Source: Candidatus Bathyarchaeota archaeon A05DMB-3 (lineage in GTDB: Archaea; Thermoproteota; Bathyarchaeia; Bathyarchaeales; Bathycorpusculaceae). Taken from it: DNA of 64,000 nt. This document shows, in pieces, positions 1-7,938 of the stretch. A program made the translations under genes and the position numbers. Position 1 is the first letter of the stretch. The number at the start of each line of letters is the position of its first letter. The stretch is taken from contig JABFQN010000001.1 in NCBI GenBank assembly GCA_019685555.1, positions 124,001-188,000 of the forward strand. Reading direction: 5' to 3'. The notes under the pieces are model-generated. The model ran no database searches, was not told the origin of the DNA, and saw only the letters and a list, made by a program, of their open reading frames with translations.

Positions 1-177
1 GTGTTCGGTGAAAAATACTTGGCTTTTATGCTAATTTGGAGTTTTCTACTGTTCTATTGCTCAATACGTCTTTTGAAATCATCCTTTTCACAAAATGATA
101 TAAGGAAAACGGAACGCATAATGACCATGTCCATGATTCTTCTGCCGTTAGCCCTCATAATCGAGGTAATAGCATGA
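1..177 (+). CDS. C-terminal end of a membrane protein (partial)
   Basis: The frame is open from the first base of the window to a TGA at 175-177, giving 58 residues; the start lies outside the window. The visible part has a hydrophobic stretch (LAFMLIWSFLLFYC), a short basic/polar linker (SIRLLKSS to RKTER) and a second hydrophobic stretch (MSMILLPLALIIEV), so it looks like the last two membrane segments of a transporter or lipid enzyme. The stop overlaps the ATG of the next gene (ATGA at 174-177), so the two are probably co-transcribed and translationally coupled. Too little remains to name a family. Confidence 0.6.
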   Translation: MFGEKYLAFMLIWSFLLFYCSIRLLKSSFSQNDIRKTERIMTMSMILLPLALIIEVIA

Positions 178-1658
178 AAAAAACTGAAAGCATATGCCCA
201 GAATGTCTTAAAAAAATCGAAGCAAAAATCCTTCGAAAAAAAGACAAAATGGTAATGTATAAAAAATGTAAGGAACACGGCTCATTCTTAATCCCCCATT
301 GGCAAAGCTCAAAAGTCTTCGATTTCGTCAAGAAATTCGACTTTTTCAAGTACTACTACGAGAAAAATGCAAATCCCGGCGACAGTGAAAATTGCCCCTT
401 TAAATGTGGGCTTTGCACCAACCACTTGTCAAAGACGGTGATCGCGGTTGTCGATCTAACAAAAAGATGCGACTTGGATTGCGCTATATGCTTCGCAAGT
501 TTCCCCGAAAACAACACAGAATACGAACCGGATGAACATGGAATCTTCAGAATGTTACAGTTTTTAAGCCGTCTTAATCCAAAGCCTCCAGCTGTATTAT
601 TTTCTGGAGGTGAGCCCTTGTTACGGGAAGACCTAAGCGAAATAATTGGGTTTGCGCATGGATTGGGATTTTTAACCATTCTGGCAACAAACGGTGTTAG
701 AATAGCCAAAAGTCCAAGCATAGCTGCTGAATTAAAGAAAAATGGATTAAACATTGTTTATTTACAATTTGACAGCCTAAACGGTGAAATCTACAAGAAA
801 CTAAGGGGAAGACAGCTCTTAGAAGAAAAATTGAAGGTCATAGAGATTTGCCGCAAATACGACATTGAAGTCATACTAGTACCTACGCTTATAAATGGAG
901 TGAACAACAATGAGGTGGGAGACATAATCAGGTTTGCCGCCGAAAACTCATATATCGTGAGGGGGGTTGTCTTCCAACCGATTGCTTTTACAGGGAGGGC
1001 ATCAGACGGCTATCTTATAGACGAGTGGACAGACTACACTTTCGCTGAGGAAGTGGAAAGGCAAACCTCCAACGAAATAAAAGCCAGTGACCTTTTCCCA
1101 GTCCCAATAATGACGCCGCCCATAATGGTTATGAGAAAATTCATGAAAAAACCTTGGCCTCTGTTTTCATGCAGTCCCCACTGTGGTATTGTGAATTGGA
1201 TATACGTCTCCAAGAATGGACGTCTAATACCTTTGAACCACATTATTAGCTTCGAAAAATTCTTTGGCGAACTTTTTAAGTTGTCTAAATCTATAGATTC
1301 GAGGGGAAAAATCCAAATATTGTTAACTTTGTTTTTCGCGGCTTTAAAATCCTTAAACTGGAACGTTGTTAGAAAGGAGATAGGTATACTCAACTTTTTC
1401 AAAACTGTTATGCGAGTTCACGTATCACCAACTTATAAATCGCTTGGCAACATTAGACGAAGAATATTTCTTTTAGGTTGTATGGCTTTTATGGACAGGT
1501 ACAATTTTGATGTAAACCGCGTCAAGAGATGCGTAATCCATTACATCACGCCTGATTTAAGGATAATACCTTTCTGCGCCTACAACAACATTTACAGAAC
1601 CTATGTTGAGAAAGAATACGCTAAAAAGGCTGTTGAAGTTGAGGTTAAGCCTCTATAA
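174..1658 (+). CDS. Radical SAM protein of the tetraether lipid synthase (Tes) family
   Basis: This 494-residue protein has the architecture of the Tes/MJ0619 family, which joins archaeal lipid tails to make tetraethers. An N-terminal metal-binding part has CPEC at 8-11, C32 with H35, and a CPFKCGLC cluster at 74-81. The radical SAM core follows, with CDLDCAIC at 99-106 (C-x3-C-x2-C) and the GGEP motif at about 145-148. The C-terminal end holds further cysteines (SCSPHCG and KRCVIHY...FCAYN), as expected for auxiliary iron-sulfur sites in this family. The ATG overlaps the stop of the preceding membrane protein. Glycosyltransferases lie just downstream on the other strand. Related family members make bridged (GMGT) lipids or act on other substrates, so the exact reaction is inferred; the family call is strong. 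Confidence 0.78.
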   Translation: MKKTESICPECLKKIEAKILRKKDKMVMYKKCKEHGSFLIPHWQSSKVFDFVKKFDFFKYYYEKNANPGDSENCPFKCGLCTNHLSKTVIAVVDLTKRCDLDCAICFASFPENNTEYEPDEHGIFRMLQFLSRLNPKPPAVLFSGGEPLLREDLSEIIGFAHGLGFLTILATNGVRIAKSPSIAAELKKNGLNIVYLQFDSLNGEIYKKLRGRQLLEEKLKVIEICRKYDIEVILVPTLINGVNNNEVGDIIRFAAENSYIVRGVVFQPIAFTGRASDGYLIDEWTDYTFAEEVERQTSNEIKASDLFPVPIMTPPIMVMRKFMKKPWPLFSCSPHCGIVNWIYVSKNGRLIPLNHIISFEKFFGELFKLSKSIDSRGKIQILLTLFFAALKSLNWNVVRKEIGILNFFKTVMRVHVSPTYKSLGNIRRRIFLLGCMAFMDRYNFDVNRVKRCVIHYITPDLRIIPFCAYNNIYRTYVEKEYAKKAVEVEVKPL

Positions 1659-2175
1659 CTTTTATGTTTAAAACGCAAAAATTGTCAGAAAATTCAAACT
1701 CATCCGTCTTTTCATTGTATATCCACAGTTCAAAAACCAAATGAAAATCACCTGTCTCGTTTATGACTAATTCTATGGGTTCCTCCCATTTCTCTCCATT
1801 GCTTATCACCATATCGTAGCTCATGTTGCCTTCTATTGGAAGGGGCATGGACAGAATTGGACTTTTAGTTATTTTTAGTAAAACCTTGCAGGATATACTT
1901 CTCTCCATATGATTTTCAATTACAACCCATAGGTAGCATGTATTGTTTTCACCGATGATAAGAAGCTCAGGATAATTTTTTGCCTCTTTCTGCTGGTCAA
2001 GTATGCTGAAGGAGATGAATTCGTTTGGTTTCATAAATGCAATATAGCTGTATATGAGGAGAACGGAAGCAATAGCTAATGCAATCGTTATTGATAATGC
2101 GTAATCGTTCTTTTCGTAAAATTTTAAGACTCGGATTAAGGTGCCCTTGACGCTTTTCTCTATGGTTTTTTTCAA
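1645..2175 (-). CDS. DUF1616-like membrane-anchored protein
   Basis: This 176-residue protein has one N-terminal membrane segment at about 30-48 (SITIALAIASVLLIYSYIAF). It is followed by an extracytoplasmic beta-rich domain with several N-x-S/T sites (ENNTC, EGNMS, INETG) and a C-terminal part resembling the DUF1616 ectodomain. The start is TTG, overlapping the stop of the upstream glycosyltransferase as TTGA (2172-2175), so the two are coupled. The 3' end overlaps the convergent radical SAM gene by 14 bases. Proteins of this type often accompany archaeal glycosyltransferases, which suggests a role in surface glycan or lipid glycosylation. The family assignment is tentative because the domain is short. 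Confidence 0.5.
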   Translation of the reverse strand: MKKTIEKSVKGTLIRVLKFYEKNDYALSITIALAIASVLLIYSYIAFMKPNEFISFSILDQQKEAKNYPELLIIGENNTCYLWVVIENHMERSISCKVLLKITKSPILSMPLPIEGNMSYDMVISNGEKWEEPIELVINETGDFHLVFELWIYNEKTDEFEFSDNFCVLNIKVIEA

Positions 2176-2852
2176 TCCTTTATTCCTCTAATGAGAACCT
2201 TAAATATTTCCAACCCCGCTTTTATTCTCTTAAGCTTAGATTTGCCGTAAGTTCTTGGTTTGTAAGATGTGGAAACCTCCACTATTTTGAAACCTCTTTT
2301 TACGAATTTAACCAACATTTCGGTGGCAAAAGCCATATCTCCCTCGAATAATTCAACCTTTTTAAGTACGGAACGCTTTATAACTCTAAAGCCAGACTGA
2401 CTATCAATAAGTTTTTGTTTATACAACAGATTAAAAACGAAAGTAACGATCCTATTTCCTACATAGTTTGCTATATCCATCGACTTGTCATATAATCCAT
2501 TCATCCGTGCGCCTAAGCATAGTTGCGCGTTTTCCCCAATCAAAGCGTCTATAAGCTTATTAACGTCTTTAAGCTCGTAGGTTCCATCTCCATCCACAAT
2601 AACTACTACATCGCCTTTTGCATGTTTTATTCCAGTTTTAAGGGCGACCCCATAACCTCTTTTTGGTTCTATTATTAACCTGCATTTTGCGTTTCTAACG
2701 ATTTCTTGCGTTTCATCCGTGGAGTTGCCGTCGACAACTATGATCTCATGAGGATATCTAACCTCTTTTTTTAGAAGTTTTATTGTACGTCCTATGGTGC
2801 CTGCTTCATTTAGTGTGGGAATCACCACTGAAACCATGTTTACCTTTGACAT
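2172..2852 (-). CDS. Family 2 glycosyltransferase (dolichyl-phosphate sugar synthase type)
   Basis: This 226-residue GT-A fold enzyme probably transfers an activated sugar to a polyprenyl/dolichyl phosphate carrier at the inner face of the membrane. The N-terminus reads VVIPTLNEAGTIGRTI, followed by VVDGNSTDET and the metal-binding VIVDGDGTYE. The acceptor-region motif LCLGARM and the DSQSGFRVI stretch are typical of DPM1-like enzymes. There are no C-terminal membrane helices, as in soluble DPM1-type proteins. The ATG at 2852 fits the family N-terminus. It lies between a GT4 enzyme and a DUF1616-like protein, all on the same strand. The donor sugar cannot be read from sequence. Confidence 0.85.
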   Translation of the reverse strand: MSKVNMVSVVIPTLNEAGTIGRTIKLLKKEVRYPHEIIVVDGNSTDETQEIVRNAKCRLIIEPKRGYGVALKTGIKHAKGDVVVIVDGDGTYELKDVNKLIDALIGENAQLCLGARMNGLYDKSMDIANYVGNRIVTFVFNLLYKQKLIDSQSGFRVIKRSVLKKVELFEGDMAFATEMLVKFVKRGFKIVEVSTSYKPRTYGKSKLKRIKAGLEIFKVLIRGIKD

Positions 2853-2898
2853 ACGCCACTGCTCGCCACAATAAACGGATTAGAGTTTCCAGCGACTA

Positions 2899-4059
2899 CT
2901 AAATAAATCCTTCGTAGATTTCAATAAGCCTTTTTACATTCTTGTTCCAGTCATATCTTTCTTCCACAATCTCTCTGATTCTTCTACTTTTAGATGAAGG
3001 GTCGCTGTTGGAAAATTCCAATACTGCTTTAGCAAGCGATAATGTGTTATCTGTCGGCACGATTCTCCCGCAACTTTCATCAACAACTTCGGGAGACCCC
3101 CCAACATTTGTCGCTATGACTGGGAGACCACATGCCATAGCCTCGAGGATAACAAGAGGTAACCCCTCTCCAGATTTTGACGGCAAAACAAACACGTCTG
3201 AAGCATTGTAATAAAGCGGGAGAAAAGCGTCGGAAACAAATCCTAGAAGCCTAAAGTTGTTTTCAAGTTTAAACTCATGTATTTTTAAGTTTATTTTTTC
3301 AAAATCTGGTCCGCTTCCAACCACCAAAAAGAGTAAACTGGGATTTTTCTTAACTGCGATTTTTGCGCTTTCCAATAGAAGGTCTATTCCATTTTTGTAA
3401 ACTAGACGTCGAACTGTTAAGACAATAAATGAATTCTTTGGAAATCCCAAAATTTTCCTAATCTCAATTTTTGACGCTGACAGTTTAAAACGTTCTAGGT
3501 CAACCCCGTTATACAGAACTTCTGTTTTCTGTTGGTCTGCGCCCAAGCTTAAAACGTAATTTAATGTAGCTTTGCTGACGGTTATTATCTTATCCGATTC
3601 TCGTAAAACCCTTCTGCCGATTAAAAGGTCATTTAATTTTTCAGCAAAATCCAAAAAGCCTCCATACTTTATGAAAGTGTTATGTTGAGTGAGCACTATA
3701 GGCTTAGAATATTTTTTTGCTAGTTTTACGGCAAGGTAGGATGAAAGATAAGGATGACCGTGCACATGCACTATGTCGCTAGCTTTAATGCAATTCAAAA
3801 ATGTTTCATAGCCGTTAGGTTTTGGAATACTGTAGGGTATTCCCAGTCTAAAACCAACTTTTAAAGTCGAGTAACAATGAACCTTTATGCCGTCGACCAT
3901 GTAGCTTTTTCCGGTTATATTGCTTGCATCGCTTGTAAGGATTATGGGTTCATAGCCCATCCACAGCAGACGCCTACCTTGCTCGTAGACTACCCTTTCT
4001 ATTCCGCCCACATGGGGTAAAAAAAGGTGTGTTACAATGCATATTTTTATGGGCTTCAT
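2899..4059 (-). CDS. Family 4 glycosyltransferase
   Basis: This 386-residue GT-B retaining glycosyltransferase starts with the typical acceptor-domain motif FLPHVGGIERVVYE. Its C-terminal donor domain carries LTVRRLVYKNGIDLL, VVGSGPDFE, the E-x7-E-like stretch GEGLPLVILEAMACGLPVIA and NVGGSPEVV. It is cytoplasmic and membrane-peripheral. It lies 46 bases upstream of the GT2 gene on the same strand, forming a small glycan or glycolipid cluster with the tetraether-synthase-like gene nearby. Donor and acceptor are unknown. Confidence 0.88.
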   Translation of the reverse strand: MKPIKICIVTHLFLPHVGGIERVVYEQGRRLLWMGYEPIILTSDASNITGKSYMVDGIKVHCYSTLKVGFRLGIPYSIPKPNGYETFLNCIKASDIVHVHGHPYLSSYLAVKLAKKYSKPIVLTQHNTFIKYGGFLDFAEKLNDLLIGRRVLRESDKIITVSKATLNYVLSLGADQQKTEVLYNGVDLERFKLSASKIEIRKILGFPKNSFIVLTVRRLVYKNGIDLLLESAKIAVKKNPSLLFLVVGSGPDFEKINLKIHEFKLENNFRLLGFVSDAFLPLYYNASDVFVLPSKSGEGLPLVILEAMACGLPVIATNVGGSPEVVDESCGRIVPTDNTLSLAKAVLEFSNSDPSSKSRRIREIVEERYDWNKNVKRLIEIYEGFI

Positions 4060-4114
4060 TTAACACACTACCGAATTCTACTTTCACTAAGTATAAAGCT
4101 TTGCCATGCCTTTT

Positions 4115-4771
4115 TCAAAGATTAACTTTCGTTATATCCAGAAACCAGTAATTATTAACCAATTTCTTTTCGAAACCCTCTATCGTTATGCTTTTTTTAA
4201 AAATTGGCCCATTGTATACGAAAGTGTGATATTCGCCCAGTTCTCCGCAAGGATTAACGTTTTTAAGTTGGCTGATGTGTTTTATGAATGCATTGTTTAT
4301 TTTACGTCCAATCCAGTTTTCATCAAGAAGATCTGCTTTTGCCTTTATCACGATGGCTTCAAAGCCTTCATTAACAAACTCCTTAAGTATTTTCAACGAG
4401 TTTCTGTGCCAAAGAGGTTTTATCAACGCTATATTCAATTCTTTACAAATGTTATCTACCCAACCTTCATGCGCTGGTATCTCGAATATGTCACCCACTA
4501 TTAGCTTTTCAACTCCCATTCTCTTTAGATCATTCAACGCCTTCCTAAATCCTTGTCCATAGGTTTCCCATGTTACCTTTCTTTGAATTAGCGGTATGCC
4601 AAGCGCCTTTGACTGGGCTAGAATCATTTTAGAATGGAGTCCATGTGACATGCACCTTTTATTTTTCGACGTGAAAGTTAGAAGGTTGGAAACCTTAAGC
4701 CCGTCTCGAAGAGCTTTGTATAGGGCTAGGCAGCTTTCCTTCCCGCCGCTCCAAGAAACTGCTGCACTCAT
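4115..4771 (-). CDS. DUF71/COG2102 ATP-binding protein, probable corrinoid-salvage subgroup
   Basis: This 218-residue adenine-nucleotide alpha-hydrolase-fold protein has the PP-loop SGGKES near the N-terminus and the C-terminal family motif NPCGELGEYHTFVYNGPIF. The family includes diphthine-ammonia ligase (Dph6). Published comparative genomics of DUF71 also proposed a second subgroup in B12 salvage, and the GExGExHT form seen here resembles that subgroup more than the GEGGEYET form of eukaryotic Dph6 (recalled, not aligned here). It is the last gene of a cobS-cobT-btuDCF operon, 9 bases after cobS, which supports the salvage reading. A diphthamide role remains possible, since dphB is present elsewhere in the window. 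Confidence 0.7.
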   Translation of the reverse strand: MSAAVSWSGGKESCLALYKALRDGLKVSNLLTFTSKNKRCMSHGLHSKMILAQSKALGIPLIQRKVTWETYGQGFRKALNDLKRMGVEKLIVGDIFEIPAHEGWVDNICKELNIALIKPLWHRNSLKILKEFVNEGFEAIVIKAKADLLDENWIGRKINNAFIKHISQLKNVNPCGELGEYHTFVYNGPIFKKSITIEGFEKKLVNNYWFLDITKVNL

Positions 4772-4780
4772 TTCTCAACC

Positions 4781-5539
4781 TCAAATGAAGCCTGTAGCCG
4801 TTAATGCCACAATGGAGAGCAGTGAAGTCATGCGGGTTAACTCGTTCGCGGCTCCCATAACATCACCCGTTACTCCATTGAAGTGGCGATTTGAAACCCA
4901 GAGCGTGACAAACGCCGCGGCTAGGCCTGCGACAATCGTGATTAAGCCAGCAGTTTTTAGCGCGAAAAAGGCGGTCCCAAACGATATTGCCAACGATATT
5001 ACCAATCTAAGCTTTCGATGATCACCATGCATGGCGTTAACAAAGTAAGTGTTCATTCCTTCGTGAGCTGATCGGCCACACCAAGCCAAAACAACCATTG
5101 CAAGCTTAGCAGAAACTTCAGAGGTTATCAGACTTTGAAGGATAACGTTTTGTTTTAGCTGTGAAATGCACGCGGCTATTGTCAAAACCGTTATTAGCCC
5201 TAACATGAAACCTCCTGTCCCAGTTTGTTTGTCATGCATCGCCTTGATTTTATTCTCAGGTGGACCTTGGCACATCAAGCCGTCCCCAAAATCTAGTAGG
5301 CCATCTGTGTGATGAAGCCCAGTAAGTAAGAGGATGAAGCCGCACGCCGCCACTCCCACTATTAAATTTGGGAAAAAATATGTTAAGGCTAGGGCGAACA
5401 ACCCCGCGATGAGACCGATTAAAGCTCCAAAGGCTGGAAACAAATACATGTAGTTCGCGGCGTCCACAAGACAGTCGTTAGCCATACCCACTGGGAAAAT
5501 GGTTAAGAATGCTAATAGATTTTTAATCTCCTTAATCAT
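4781..5539 (-). CDS. cobS: Adenosylcobinamide-GDP ribazoletransferase (cobalamin synthase)
   Basis: CobS joins alpha-ribazole (phosphate) to adenosylcobinamide-GDP, the last assembly step of cobalamin, in the membrane. The 252-residue protein begins IKNLLAFLTIFPVGM, has LLTGLHHTDGLLDFGDGLM at about 89-107 with the conserved acidic residues, GTGGFMLGL, and a C-terminal GVTGDVMGAANELTR motif. Several hydrophobic segments are visible and the length matches the family. The start overlaps the cobT stop as ATGA (5536-5539). It sits in the btuFCD-cobT-cobS-DUF71 operon. Confidence 0.93.
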   Translation of the reverse strand: MIKEIKNLLAFLTIFPVGMANDCLVDAANYMYLFPAFGALIGLIAGLFALALTYFFPNLIVGVAACGFILLLTGLHHTDGLLDFGDGLMCQGPPENKIKAMHDKQTGTGGFMLGLITVLTIAACISQLKQNVILQSLITSEVSAKLAMVVLAWCGRSAHEGMNTYFVNAMHGDHRKLRLVISLAISFGTAFFALKTAGLITIVAGLAAAFVTLWVSNRHFNGVTGDVMGAANELTRMTSLLSIVALTATGFI

Positions 5540-6642
5540 CGCTTGTCACTATGCATAAGCTGGCTATATGCTTTCTCAATTTCCAATAAAAGAGCATTTG
5601 TTGAAATGGAACATGCTGACTTGAGGATAGCAGCTATACAAGCCCCTCCAGCGCCAACACCTTCTTTCACCGCTCCAGCCTCGTAAGCTTTTAGACCTTC
5701 AAATTTTGAGTGGCTAAAGTCAAGGTTTATGGCTAAAACTGGAACATCAGCAACCTGAGCAACTATGCCTGCAAGATCTGCCTTCCCGTCTGAAAGAATC
5801 CATTTTGTGGTTCCTATTGCTGTATTGTCCAAAATTTCAGGGTTTAATGCCTTAATTATGGCAAGTATGGCACTCATTTGAGTGCCTCCAGCCATTAAAA
5901 CTGGAACTTTGTCAGCCGCTCCTATGACTAGACCTGTGAAGGCTGGCATCATAGGGTCTCCAACACATGCGATTGCCCTTAAAGGGTCTTTTGCAAGAGT
6001 CCCAAATTCTATTCCAGCAGCCCTCAAACCAGCCTTTACCGTTTCGATTTTAAGCTCATGGGGGTTGTTTGGCATGCTGCTACTAACCTTTCCTTCAGCG
6101 TCTATGCCCATGGCCAATAAAACGCCAAGAGCCGTTGTTGTTCCGCCGGGAATGCTTTCTCCAACGACAAGGTAATCAACAGTTTTGGCTAGGTTTTCTC
6201 CCACAACTTTAGCTCTTTCCACGACTTCCTCAACATTGTCAACGGCGTTTCCAGTTCTTATGTCTCTGCCAGGGCTGCCGCCAAGCTCTATAAAAGGGAT
6301 TTGGGGTTTAATCTTTAACCCGCCGCTTATAACGATGGCAGGTATGTCAGCAAGTTTAAGCGCAGCTCTTGTGATTAATGCTGGGGTTGGTATGCCTTCG
6401 GGGGTTACGGGAACCCCTGATATGCACTTACATTTTCCAAAAAGGAGAAGCTCAACGTCCGCCGAAGGCGTGTAATAGGTTAATTCCGGGTTTTTTCCCG
6501 CAGCTGATATTCCCGGAATTTTTGCAGTTTCAGTTACTCCAATTACGCAGGCAAATAAGGGTTTTTTACCTTTCAAGTGCTCCAAAAAAGTCTTTCCCTT
6601 GTTGACGTTGTAGGCTAAGATTATGTTGTTCAAGGTTGACAC
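5536..6642 (-). CDS. cobT: Archaeal CobT-like nicotinate-nucleotide phosphoribosyltransferase
   Basis: This 368-residue protein resembles the archaeal TIGR00303/CobT family, which activates the lower-ligand base of cobalamin. Visible stretches include FACVIGVTETAKIPGIS, the glycine-rich GESIPGGTTTALGVLLAMG, MPAFTGLVIGAADKVPVLMAGG and a final GVGAGGACIAA. The start is GTG at 6642. It is placed directly before cobS with a four-base overlap, and after the btuD fusion (11-base gap), so the operon couples corrinoid uptake with nucleotide-loop assembly. Substrate specificity of archaeal CobT proteins is less well established than that of bacterial ones. Confidence 0.85.
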   Translation of the reverse strand: MSTLNNIILAYNVNKGKTFLEHLKGKKPLFACVIGVTETAKIPGISAAGKNPELTYYTPSADVELLLFGKCKCISGVPVTPEGIPTPALITRAALKLADIPAIVISGGLKIKPQIPFIELGGSPGRDIRTGNAVDNVEEVVERAKVVGENLAKTVDYLVVGESIPGGTTTALGVLLAMGIDAEGKVSSSMPNNPHELKIETVKAGLRAAGIEFGTLAKDPLRAIACVGDPMMPAFTGLVIGAADKVPVLMAGGTQMSAILAIIKALNPEILDNTAIGTTKWILSDGKADLAGIVAQVADVPVLAINLDFSHSKFEGLKAYEAGAVKEGVGAGGACIAAILKSACSISTNALLLEIEKAYSQLMHSDKR

Positions 6643-6653
6643 TCTCTCAAGTT

Positions 6654-7928
6654 TTATGAAGGCGAAAGCTCATTCTCTAAATTCTTTAGAAGCGATGGAA
6701 CTTCATAATAGTTTTTTACGGTTACGGCTCCGCTGTTCTTTAATTTCATGTATAACTCTTCGGCTTTCCCTTTTGTAAAGTCTCTCTGCTGGATTGGTGT
6801 TTCCTCGACTATTATTACTTTTTTACCTCTTTCAACCGCATATAAAACGGCTTCCATATTTTTGAGGTTACCATGCCCAAAACATACATTGCTTAATATG
6901 ACAATGTCCGCTTGATTTACCATCCCTAAATTTTTCTCATGGTTCTCGTTTGTGATGGGAGAGAATGGAGCTTCACCCACTGTTGGAATTCCAAGCATCG
7001 AACACTCCTCGTAGTCACTGTCCAAAAGGTTCAAGACCCCCGCCGTAACGTAATAGCCTTTTCTATAAAGAATTTTGATTAAGGGGGCACCTGTTCCGCC
7101 GCCAGCTATAACGTGGACCTTGAAGTTTTTTGTTGGGATAATTTCTTGCAGTGGTGAAATGGGAACTATGTATAGAGAGTTTGTGATTGGATGCCTTCGG
7201 ACAATAACTTCCACGCTGAAGACCTTGCTTACATTCTCTTCGGTTAAAACTTCATCTGTTTTTCCTAGGGCGAAAATTTTTCCTTTATGGAGCAAAATCA
7301 CGGAATCACAGTATCTAGCAGCCAAGTTAAAGTCGTGGAAAACGGCTAGTGCAGCTATACCTTTTTCTTTGCAGATTTTCCGCAGCAAGTCCATTATTCC
7401 AATCTGGTTGTTTGCGTCTAGATGTGATGTTGGCTCGTCGAGAAGTAGCACTTTGGGGTTTTGCGCGAGGGCTCTGGCGATCATAACCAGCTGTCTTTCT
7501 CCGCCGCTCAATTCGTTTATTGGTTTTTCAGCCAGTTGCCATGTGTTGGTAAGCTTCATGGCTTCTTTGGCAATTTCCAAATCTGTTCTGTCTTCTCTTT
7601 CAAATCTGCGCATATGGGGGTGTCTGCCCATTAAAACGAGGTCTAAAGCGGTAAACTCAAACTCTAAACTTGAGCTCTGGGGGACAACAGCCATGTTTTT
7701 GGCTACATCGGAACTTTTCATGTTGTAAACGTCTGCCTCGTTCAACAACACTGTTCCAACTTTTGGCTTTAATGTTCTGCTTATAGCCCTTAGAAGGGTT
7801 GTTTTCCCAGAGCCATTTGGGCCAAGCAGTCCAACAAGCTCCCCCGCGTTAACTGAAAAACTGACGCCTTCCAGAACCTTTACAGAGCCATAGTAACAGT
7901 CTACACCGCACACCTTAAGAATGACCAA
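6654..7928 (-). CDS. btuD: ABC transporter ATPase (BtuD-like) with extra C-terminal domain
   Basis: Residues 1 to about 255 are a FepC/BtuD-type ABC ATPase: Walker A GLLGPNGSGKTTLL, signature LSGGERQLVMIARALA, Walker B VLLLDEPTSHLD and the switch histidine in AVFHDFNLAARYCD. It energises the BtuC permease next door. Residues about 265-424 form an additional domain with a glycine-rich loop (HVIAGGGTGAPLIKILY) and alternating hydrophobic strands (ADIVILSNV, KKVIIVEE), suggesting a Rossmann-like fold. It does not look like the CbiZ amidohydrolase found fused in some archaeal BtuD proteins. The start is TTG at 7928 with AGGTGA upstream. The fused domain's role is unknown. Confidence 0.85.
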   Translation of the reverse strand: MVILKVCGVDCYYGSVKVLEGVSFSVNAGELVGLLGPNGSGKTTLLRAISRTLKPKVGTVLLNEADVYNMKSSDVAKNMAVVPQSSSLEFEFTALDLVLMGRHPHMRRFEREDRTDLEIAKEAMKLTNTWQLAEKPINELSGGERQLVMIARALAQNPKVLLLDEPTSHLDANNQIGIMDLLRKICKEKGIAALAVFHDFNLAARYCDSVILLHKGKIFALGKTDEVLTEENVSKVFSVEVIVRRHPITNSLYIVPISPLQEIIPTKNFKVHVIAGGGTGAPLIKILYRKGYYVTAGVLNLLDSDYEECSMLGIPTVGEAPFSPITNENHEKNLGMVNQADIVILSNVCFGHGNLKNMEAVLYAVERGKKVIIVEETPIQQRDFTKGKAEELYMKLKNSGAVTVKNYYEVPSLLKNLENELSPS

Positions 7929-7938
7929 GGTCTTTCAC

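Noticed and set aside
4115-4771. Plain diphthine-ammonia ligase (Dph6) label
   Set aside because: The B12 operon context and GExGEYHT motif make it unsafe, although diphthamide synthesis is present in the organism.
6654-7928. CbiZ adenosylcobinamide amidohydrolase as the fused domain
   Set aside because: The C-terminal residues show a GGGTGAPL loop and a strand pattern unlike CbiZ.
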